Assembly (NCBI GenBank): GCA_022457065.1
Contig: JAJGBQ010000002.1
Location: 5,270,001-5,334,000, forward strand
Source of the DNA: Curvularia sp. ZM96
Taxonomy: Eukaryota > Ascomycota > Dothideomycetes > Pleosporales > Pleosporaceae
Length of the DNA: 64,000 nt
Direction of reading: 5' to 3'
Below the pieces are notes generated by a model. It was not told the DNA's origin, made no database searches, and was given only the letters and a program-made list of their open reading frames with translations. A program made the translations under genes and the position numbers. Below are positions 56,510 through 64,000 of the stretch, in pieces (position 1 is the stretch's first letter; every line of letters begins with the position of its first letter).

Positions 56510-58990
56510 CTAGAACGGCCATATCCAACCCATCACAGCTTCCGAGTCCGTCCCCTCTTGGTATGCTGTCTCCCTAGCCCTGATGCGTTTATGGATCAAT
56601 TCTTCCCTCACAGCAGCAGCACTATTACCCAGTCCAGGGATTCGATCAATTGCATCAATCGCGAGACTGAAACGATCAGTCTCGTTCTTGATCGCCAGCC
56701 CAAGAGGGGTATCGACGTTGCCCTTCTCTCTGTAGCCTGTGACGTGGATGTTGTGTTGACCTTTGCGCATATACGTGAAACGGTGGATGAGCCACGGGTA
56801 CGAGTGGAAATTGAAGATGACGGGCTTGTCATCTGTGAAGATGGCTCGGAACTCATCGTCACTTAGTCCGTGAGGATGTGTGGCGTGGGAGACTAGCTTG
56901 AACAGATCAACTACGTTGACGAAGCGGATTTTGAGACTGGGGCAACTTTGTCGCAAGAGAGCAGTGGCGGCAAGAGACTCGTGGGTTGGGACATCGCCAC
57001 AAGCTGCCATTACTGCATCGGGTTCGCAGCCTTGATCATTAGAGGCCCAGTCCCATATCCCAACCCCCTTGGTGCAGTGCACAAGTGCGTCATCCATATC
57101 AAGGAACTGCAGGTGGTCTTGCTTGTCCGCCACAATGACATTGACGTAGTTAGAGGATTGGAGACAGTGATCCATAACCGAGAGGAGACAGTTCCCGTCA
57201 GGAGGTAGGTAAACACGGACCACTTCGGGGCTTTTGTTGGCGATAACGTCGAGAAAGCCCGGGTCCTGGTGCGTGAAGCCATTGTGGTCCTGACGCCAGA
57301 CGGTGGCCGTGAGGAGAATGTTAAGAGAGGCCACTTTCTGGCGCCACTCCACCTCGAGACACTTCTCAAGCCACTTGCAATGCTGATTAACCATGGAGTC
57401 GATAACGTGGATAAAGGACTCGTAACAGTTCAGGAGGCCGTGCCTGCCGGACAGGATATACCCCTCTAGCCACCCTTCGACGGTGTGCTCACTGAGCATC
57501 TCCATAACCCGACCTTCATAGGCTAGGTTTCCTCCGTCCTCGTCTTCTTCAAGGTACGTACCGAGCCATACCTTCTTTCCAACTTCGTAGATAGCACCGA
57601 GCTTATTTGATTCAGTCTCGTCAGGCCTGAAGACACGGAAATTCGTCCTGTTCGCTTGAATCACGTCTCTTAGGAACTTTGCCATGTTTGTCATGTTTCC
57701 TGCCTGGAGAACACCTGCCTTGTTGACTTCGAATGCATACTCGCGAAAATTAGGAATCTGCAGCTTCTTGACAATAGATCCACCATTTGTCACTGGGTTA
57801 GCGCTCATCCGTCTGTGGGCAGTGGGAGCAAGGTCCTTTAGTTCCTTAATCAGAGTTCCGTTTCCATCGAAGAGTTCCTCTGGCTTGTAGCTGCGCATCC
57901 ACTTCTCGAGCGCCACCAGGCTCGTCGAACTAGTTCGGACGTCGGTGATCGGCACCTGGTGGGAGCGCCAGAAGCCCTCTAGATAATGATCTTGCATTTT
58001 CCTTGGCGCCGACCAGCCTTTTGGGGTTCGGAGTATGATCATGGGCCAGCGCGGACGAAACGCCTGGCCTGATCGGCGCGCTTTCTGCTGGTATTCACGG
58101 ATCTGCAGGACGCAGTGCTCGAGAGTGCTCGCCATTGCTTGGTGCATCGAGCTATACTGATTTCCCTCGACAAAACAAGGTGTCCATCCGTAGCCAAATA
58201 GAAGAGCCTCGAGCTCACTGTGGCTGATACGAGCGAGAATGGTTGGGTTGTTAATCTTGTAACCATTCAGATGGAGGATGGGGAGAACAGCACCATCCGT
58301 GATCGGGTTGAGAAACTTGGTGCTGTGCCACGAAGTTGCTAGCTGCAATCGCATTAGACAAACCTGATAGCTGGAAGAGAACGGATTGAAACTCACTGGA
58401 CCTGTCTCGGCCTCACCGTCTCCCACCATGGTAAGGGCAATGAGATTCGGGTGATCGAAAACACTCCCGAAGGCGTGCGAAATAGAGTAACCAAGCTCTC
58501 CGCCTTCGTGGATACTTCCTGGTGTTTCCGGAGTTACATGGCTGCCAATGCCGCCAGGAAAGGAGAATTGCTTGAAGAAGCGGCGCATTCCATCCATGTC
58601 TTCAGATATGCTGGGATACACCTCTGAGTAGGTGCCTTCAAGGTAGGTGTTCGCCAGAACTGCTGGGGCACCATGTCCTGGGCCGGAGATGAAGAGAGCG
58701 TCGAGGTCGTACTTCTTGATCAGGCGGTTGAAGTGGATGTAGGTAAAGCTCTGACCTACGTCTGTACCCCAGTGGCCAAGCAGTCGCGCTTTTAGATGCT
58801 CCAACTTCAGGGGCTCTCTTAAGAGGGGGTTATCTCTGAGGTAGATCATCCCAAGGCACAGGTAAAGCGTGGTGTTAAAGTACTTGTGCAGCAGTGCCAC
58901 TTCATCCTTGCCGATACTGTTTTCGCCTACAGTGGCTCGACCTGGACCGTATGGAGAGATACTTTGGTTCTCCATCGTTTCTATTGCCAT
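56510..58990 (-). CDS. phk: D-xylulose-5-P/D-fructose-6-P phosphoketolase, 808 aa
   Basis: Thiamine-diphosphate enzyme that splits xylulose-5-P (or fructose-6-P) with phosphate into acetyl-phosphate and glyceraldehyde-3-P (or erythrose-4-P). In fungi it feeds acetate and acetyl-CoA from pentoses. Start at ATG 58988-58990 (MAIETMENQS), stop at 56510. One intron, 58343-58396, has GT-AG borders but is 54 nt with no stop, so unspliced RNA would also stay in frame. The intron call rests on the family's GETGP-LATSWHS continuity. N-terminal motifs are LLGHWGTDVGQ (His73), YIHFNRL (His86) and GPGHGAPAVL (His106). The cofactor motif is GDGEAETGP (190-198), then HLNGYKINNPT. The C-terminal part is complete, with VWRQDHNGFTHQDPGFLD and HGLSDDEF. 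Length fits the fungal family. It looks functional. Confidence 0.95.
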   Translation of the reverse strand: MAIETMENQSISPYGPGRATVGENSIGKDEVALLHKYFNTTLYLCLGMIYLRDNPLLREPLKLEHLKARLLGHWGTDVGQSFTYIHFNRLIKKYDLDALFISGPGHGAPAVLANTYLEGTYSEVYPSISEDMDGMRRFFKQFSFPGGIGSHVTPETPGSIHEGGELGYSISHAFGSVFDHPNLIALTMVGDGEAETGPVSFNPFSSSYQVCLMRLQLATSWHSTKFLNPITDGAVLPILHLNGYKINNPTILARISHSELEALLFGYGWTPCFVEGNQYSSMHQAMASTLEHCVLQIREYQQKARRSGQAFRPRWPMIILRTPKGWSAPRKMQDHYLEGFWRSHQVPITDVRTSSTSLVALEKWMRSYKPEELFDGNGTLIKELKDLAPTAHRRMSANPVTNGGSIVKKLQIPNFREYAFEVNKAGVLQAGNMTNMAKFLRDVIQANRTNFRVFRPDETESNKLGAIYEVGKKVWLGTYLEEDEDGGNLAYEGRVMEMLSEHTVEGWLEGYILSGRHGLLNCYESFIHVIDSMVNQHCKWLEKCLEVEWRQKVASLNILLTATVWRQDHNGFTHQDPGFLDVIANKSPEVVRVYLPPDGNCLLSVMDHCLQSSNYVNVIVADKQDHLQFLDMDDALVHCTKGVGIWDWASNDQGCEPDAVMAACGDVPTHESLAATALLRQSCPSLKIRFVNVVDLFKLVSHATHPHGLSDDEFRAIFTDDKPVIFNFHSYPWLIHRFTYMRKGQHNIHVTGYREKGNVDTPLGLAIKNETDRFSLAIDAIDRIPGLGNSAAAVREELIHKRIRARETAYQEGTDSEAVMGWIWPF

Positions 58991-60928
58991 GACTCGAATA
59001 GTGTTTTGTGGGGAACTCGAATCCTGCAATATCGCCAACCACAGTTGGGGCACCAAGGTTGATGGCTATAGCGTCGAAGGAGCAATTTCTCAAAGGTGCG
59101 ACGATCTGTGAACAGTGGATGCACAACCGAATTGCCAGCACAACTTGAATGAATATTGAAGAAGGCTGTGAGAGTCACTGCTTGTTCATGTAGCCTGGGG
59201 CACTCATACAGCGATATTGATTGGTGCGTCAATGATATCACTCCACCTCATGGACTCACACCACCGTTGGTGCAGTGTGACAGATTGGTTGTTATGGACT
59301 ACAACGTCTCTTGGTATACTCCCAGATATCCAGATACCTTCACAAGTAGAACCCTGTTCCAGCAGTCCAGACATCTTTATGAGACATATCCAATGCTACA
59401 TCGGCGCCTCGTGGCATCTTACGATTCAGCCAATCGGGAGTCCAAGGCCAGATGGGTTCTTACTGGTGCAACATCTTTTCTTGGCAACTTCATGATCTGT
59501 GCAGTATCTTAGCCATACAATTATACGCTCGTACAGCTACACTGATTTGCATATTTGGCTTCCGCATTTTGCAAGACGGAAGATACTCACGCGACAAGGT
59601 GCTCTGATGCACAGACCTCTTACGTCACGCCAAGGCAATGGATACTTACAGCAATATTTCGTTTTGACTCCATACCCAGCGTTTTCAGCCTAGGCCCGAT
59701 TAAGGATGTTGGCGCCCCGGGACGGTTCGCCGAAAGCACGGATCAGCGAATCCAAAGCTGTTGTGAGACTAAATAAGCCCTTTCCAACGTCATACAGTTT
59801 TCTTTTCACGCAGTCTTGTTGAGCATACGATTACTAGGTCATAGACAATGTTGGAGAATCCCTGAGCGATCTGCAGGACGGACTTTTAAGCGCTAACGTT
59901 CATTATCCAGCTGAACACGCCCAATGGAACTTCTATGTTATTGCGCTAAGATATTAAGGCACTACACAATGCATGGCGAGGTTGCGCAGTCGCAGAGCAA
60001 AGACCAACGTTCTAATCAGCGTACATAGTAGACTTCCACGACAAGCTTGGATTCGATTCCGCGCCGTAGCACCCACAATGACATGCGATCACCATTGCCG
60101 ACAACCCGTCAAGTACTGGACATGAGCGTAACGTGGAAGGACAGCCCGTACATACAGAGCTGGCGATCACGCATATCTCAGCTGCACTCAGGGTCCACTA
60201 TCCGAACATCGAGAGGCTAGCGTTAGATTTGTTGACCTTTCTAAAGGATGCATGGACACGTGCCAATACGTATATCCTTCCATATTGCCTCACCTGCAGG
60301 TTTAGACTTCAACTATGACATCATAAACAGTCACAGTCTTGGGAGTCAGCCCAGGACCTGCAACCGAGGCTCGTGTGATATCAGACCACGATAGCATACT
60401 TCAGGTTGATTAAAACGCCACCAAGGCAAAATGGTCTTGCCTGTCTTCGCCTTGCTCAATGGGGAGTTTTAACGTGAGTAGGACCAAGCAGGTTGATAGG
60501 TTTCTGACGACAGAGTAATTAGGTTTTGTATACCTAGCTTGTGTGGATTGGCTGTGCTAGCACCACAAATTTAGTACTAGTACAGGAAAAGATGTGGTGT
60601 CGTAGCTTCTTCCTATCGAAAGACAATGGTTAGTAGACTCTTGCGATATGTCTCGGCAACTTCAGAATTCATGTCCCCCCACCGTAGCCAAGGGTGATAG
60701 TTACCGGAATGTCTGAGATTAAAGCACCTAAAATTAGTCAGTAGGAGAACAACGCATTGGCCAAGGGCAACCGCACGAGCACCTCTCCTAAGCTAAATCT
60801 AAAAAAACATAACTCATAGTTATGCCATATTTAAAGAACAACATTGTCCTTGAAAGCTGTTCTTCCCCTGCGCTTACAAAGTTTTGAATCCTCCATCTTT
60901 ACAGAGATATTCTGCTTCTAAATCGAGA
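58991..60928. other. Spacer between divergent phosphoketolase and P450nor genes
   Basis: Promoter regions of both flanking genes. Frames at 59156-59776 have no support. A tRNA-like stretch at about 59983-60065 was examined and rejected. Confidence 0.5.
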
Positions 60929-62392
60929 ATGAGCGATGCGCCTCTACTAATGTTCCCCTTTGCTCGCTTCCAGGCTTGGGAACCACCAGCTCAGTATACA
61001 CAGCTACGAAAGCTGAATCCTGTCTCGCAAGTTAAGCTTTGGGATGGCAGTCTTCCATGGCTGGTAGTGAACCACGAGGATGTGGTCAGTGTGTTGACTG
61101 ACGACCGGCTGTCAAAGGAGCGCACTCGCCCTGGTTTTCCAGAGATGAGCCCAGGTGGTAAAGAGTCAGGGAAGAACAAGCCGACTTTCGTAGATATGGA
61201 TCCAACAGCGCACATGCGACAGCGCAGTATGATTGAGCCATTGTTCATCTGGGGTGCGGTGGAGAGACTACGCCCACATATTTAATGGACAGTCACAAAC
61301 CTGTTAGATAAGATGATTCAAGAGGGTTGTGAGACACTGATTAACTTTCTGGAGAGTTTTGCTTTGCCTGTCTCTTCCCACACACGATATTCTGTGTTCA
61401 GTCGGTGGTATGTTCGCTTATCAATATAGATCATCTATAGTATTCCTGGGATACCCTTCAGCGACCTCGACTTCCTTACCACACAATCCACAATACGCAA
61501 CAACGGAAGCTCGACTGCCACTGAAGCTACGAAGGCCAATCAGTAAGTATTTGTAGCGCGATTCATCGTAGTACGTTATGCTATAAAAGCTGATGCTGGG
61601 AACTAGGACGCTGCTCGATTATTTGAGAAAGCTGATCGAAAAGCGTTTTAATGCGCCTGCCGAGAATTTGATCAGCAAGCTAGCGATTGAACAAGTCAAG
61701 CCTGGTCATATCGAACATTCGGTTGCGGTCGCCATCGCATTTCTCATGTTGATCGCGGGAAACGCCACCATGATCAACATGATCAGCCTCGTGAGTCGTC
61801 CATCCGTACCCCAGATCTAACGCAGCCATTGAAAAACAAAAGGGCATAGTCACTCTGCTCGAATACCCGTCCCAGCTTGGAAGGCTCAAGTCCGATCCCT
61901 CGCTGACACCAGCGTTTGTATCTGAGCTGTGTCGGTACCACACCGGATCCGCCATGGCAACCCGTCGCGTTGCGAGAGTCGACATTGAGATTTCGGGCCG
62001 CAAAATCAGAGCAGGTGAAGGCATAATCGCTACAACGCAGTCTGCCAGCCGAGATGAAGCTGTGTTTTTGGATCCTGAGGCATTCGACATCTTGCGCTTC
62101 GTGGCGAAGGAACAAGGCGGACGAGGAGAAGACTGGTATCGGGCGATGGGCTATGGATACGGTGAGTATCGATGTGTTGCTGAACCTCTGGCTAGAGAAG
62201 AGCTCGAAATTATCTTTGGTAAGTACCCGAGACGCAAGTGTCCAGCCGAGATAGCGACCTGATCTGTGTTCCTCCCTAGCCACTCTTGTCCAGAGACTGC
62301 CGAACTTCAAACTCGCTGTGCCGTTTACAGAGATTAAATGGACAGCACAGAAAACAGATATCAGTATCACAGAACTGCCTGTTACCTGGTAG
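60929..62392 (+). pseudogene. CYP55A: Cytochrome P450nor (CYP55) nitric-oxide reductase, premature stop
   Basis: P450nor reduces two NO to N2O with NAD(P)H directly, in fungal denitrification. The frame from ATG 60929 follows the family closely: FPFARFQAWEPPAQY, NPVSQVKLWDGSLPWLV, LSKERTRPGFPEMSP, KPTFVDMDPTAHMRQRSMIE. A TAA at 61283-61285 replaces Gln, and the next codon is Trp where Arg is usual; both look like C-to-T changes. Downstream the gene is still readable: IPGIPFSDLDFL, NNGSSTATEATKANQ, intron 61543-61606, ISKLAIEQVKPG, IAGNATMINMISL, intron 61791-61842, LCRYHTGSAMATRRVA, the heme ligand Cys in YGYGEYRCVAEPLA, intron 62219-62279, and a final exon to 62392. The segment 61370-61429 probably hides another intron with unclear borders. 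It is a recently killed gene. Confidence 0.9.
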
Positions 62393-63429
62393 ACTCGGTT
62401 GCTGCTTTCACGTGGCGAAAATAGCTTGGAATCAGTAGATTCACCTGTTTCTAGGAAATGAAACAATTGCTGCTCGCAACACACCCCTGATACACTCACG
62501 GAACTCTCTACAGCTCAAACTCTAGCTCCCTTTGCTGCTGCTCCAAAGAGTATATTATCATCCTCCAAAAACTCCTACCGCTACGCAGAATATATTCTAC
62601 GTCCAGAAGACAGCGAACAGCCTAAACGGTTATGCAACGACCTGCAAAGCGCAGTAAGCTGCTGTAATATTGAAGCATGCATATAGGGCCAGACGTGATC
62701 TTGGCAAGGTGGCAATTCGTCTCACAGTAGTCGCTTACTCAAGAGTTCTTTCCAAGACACTATGTGCGTGACAGACTATTTGCGGACGTCTGTGTTGCCT
62801 ATGCAAGCTTGTGCAGCTGCTGTAGACTGTTGAGTAGATGCAGAAAAGATACAGGCAATCCACCTCCAATCTCATGCGTGCACATTGTGATCAGGTACAG
62901 CCACTGGCTTCGGAGCCTTAGCGTTGCTGGGAAGGACTTAGGTCGTTTTACATCTTCTTCCTTCTCTCTCAATCAACAGTTCGCAGCTTCGAGCTTGATT
63001 TCATTTATGCCAAGCATGGCTTCATTCATTTTTGGTGCCGTAAGCTCAAGAAGGCCCTAGCTAAGTCTAGTGTCAGTACCTCGTAACCGATGCCTCCTCA
63101 GTGCACCTTGCACCTCATTCTGAAATATTCAAACGGAATGAGAACTGCGCTTGTGATCTCGCAGGGATTAGAATCTGGCAAGAGCGTAGATTTTGACGCA
63201 GATCTCGTTGGCATCTAGAAGGGTGAGCACTATGCATCTTATTTGCTAACAAAGAGTGGAAGGAACATTCTTATCAATCATGCGTTATTATTACTAAGCT
63301 CGGACATATACTTTCCGCGCACATAGGGTTCCCGCGCACCCACACAAAGCAGCTATACTGGATAGAGTCGCGATTTTCTCAACAACAACAATTATATTTG
63401 CCACTCATTACACATAGAGCTGAGAGTAA
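62393..63429. other. Spacer after the P450nor relic
   Basis: No gene supported. A 98-codon frame at 62764-63060 is Ser/Cys-rich and unconvincing. Near 63318-63350 a doubled CCGCGCAC motif may be the end of the transposon relic that follows. Confidence 0.45.
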
Positions 63430-64000
63430 GCGCTGCCGCTTCTACTGCTGCTTTTTCAGCTTCTTTTTCTATTAAAATAGTTGCCTGTTGTGCCTGTAGA
63501 GCTGCTGCTCGGTTAATAGCAGCCTTAATACTCTCAACGTTACTAAAGCGTTTATTTAGGTTAACTTGAACTCGTTTTCTTACGCGAGTAATCTTGTAGC
63601 TATCTAGTTAATATCTAAGCTGTTAATTTTAAGCCTTAAGTTGGGCAGCTCTAGTATTTGCCTCCGCAATGGCCTTACCTACTTTGCCAAGCACGAGCCG
63701 GGTGCTTCGTGAGAGAGATTCTAACAGTAGTAGCTACTGTTAGGTCTTATGTAGAGCCTGTGAGCTCTAAGGGGTATTAAAAACTTGTTCTAGTAGTTCT
63801 TAAGCCTGACGGGCGGCTAGCGGAGTAACTAGTCGGCTAGTTATTTGAGACGAGAGTAGCACAATGTCTAGGTTGTATGGATAGAGCCCAGCAGCCCTCT
63901 AGCCAGCTCTAATAACACGCTCTAATAGTCCTTCTACTCTAGCTTTATTATATAATACAACAAAGCGCTCTTTCTTTACTAGCGCTGCGTCGTCAAGCGC
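63430..64000 (-). mobile_element. RIP-affected pogo-like transposase relic, continues past the window
   Basis: The minus strand reads VKKERFVVLYNKARVEGLLE, RVIRAG, a stop at a Trp place, RAAGLYPYNLDIVLLSSQIT, then a basic Ala/Lys-rich tail. The A-G-L-x-P-x-N pattern, found after the third catalytic Asp in pogo/Fot1-type transposases (compare ATGISPLNPEVILQRF at 29657-29704), supports the call. The N-terminal part lies beyond position 64000. Confidence 0.7.

Noticed and set aside
59983..60066. tRNA-like stretch with possible acceptor pairing GGCGAGG/CCGCGCC and a D-arm-like part
   Set aside because: The anticodon stem and T-stem do not pair, so it is not a functional tRNA; at most a chance match or degraded relic.
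1..64000. CRISPR array, prokaryotic operons, rRNA genes
   Set aside because: Introns, RIP and eukaryotic gene families show a fungal nuclear genome. The tandem repeats seen have no spacers of even length and no rRNA motifs were found.

Overview
The window reads as a chromosome segment of a filamentous ascomycete (Pezizomycotina). The signs are short GT-AG introns of about 50-110 bp with CTAAC/CTGAC-like branch sites, a fungal beta-tubulin exon layout, a P450nor (CYP55) relic, a fungal xylulose-5-P/fructose-6-P phosphoketolase, and AT-rich blocks carrying the marks of repeat-induced point mutation (RIP). A eurotialean mould is a reasonable guess, but the sequence does not fix the species.

Positions 1 to about 36.8 kb form a transposon-rich, RIP-degraded block. 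CpA/TpG is nearly gone, TpA is very common, CpG survives, and relic reading frames are stopped at former Trp and Gln codons. Three TA-flanked pogo/Fot1-like elements can be delimited to the base (19857-21703, 28482-30557, 31477-33322). The last is nested inside an older, heavily mutated element (30918-34628). Further relics of the same superfamily lie at 1-1258, 1445-2320, about 11.1-12.1 kb, 45.1-45.9 kb and 63.4-64 kb. There are also two copies of a 194-bp MITE, three solo LTRs (two with exact 5-bp duplications) and several dispersed repeats. Between them lie RIP-killed relics of ordinary proteins: a chromodomain protein, a HeLo-like N-terminal domain protein of the fungal NLR/STAND type, and a two-helix membrane protein.

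From about 38 kb to 62.4 kb the sequence is balanced in composition and carries sparse genes: an alpha/beta hydrolase (4 exons), a divergent second-type beta-tubulin (5 exons, 447 aa), an endosulfine/Igo1 protein (minus strand), a bHLH regulator, an Hsp20, a second bHLH gene broken by a frameshift plus a small third bHLH fragment, a phosphoketolase (minus strand) and a P450nor gene with a premature stop. Long stretches between them show no convincing gene.

The genes do not form one obvious pathway. Several are extra-copy or divergent versions of conserved proteins (tubulin, endosulfine, small Hsp, phosphoketolase, NO reductase) beside decaying relatives, next to a large transposon block. This fits an accessory or subtelomere-like segment where duplicated genes are gathered and lost.
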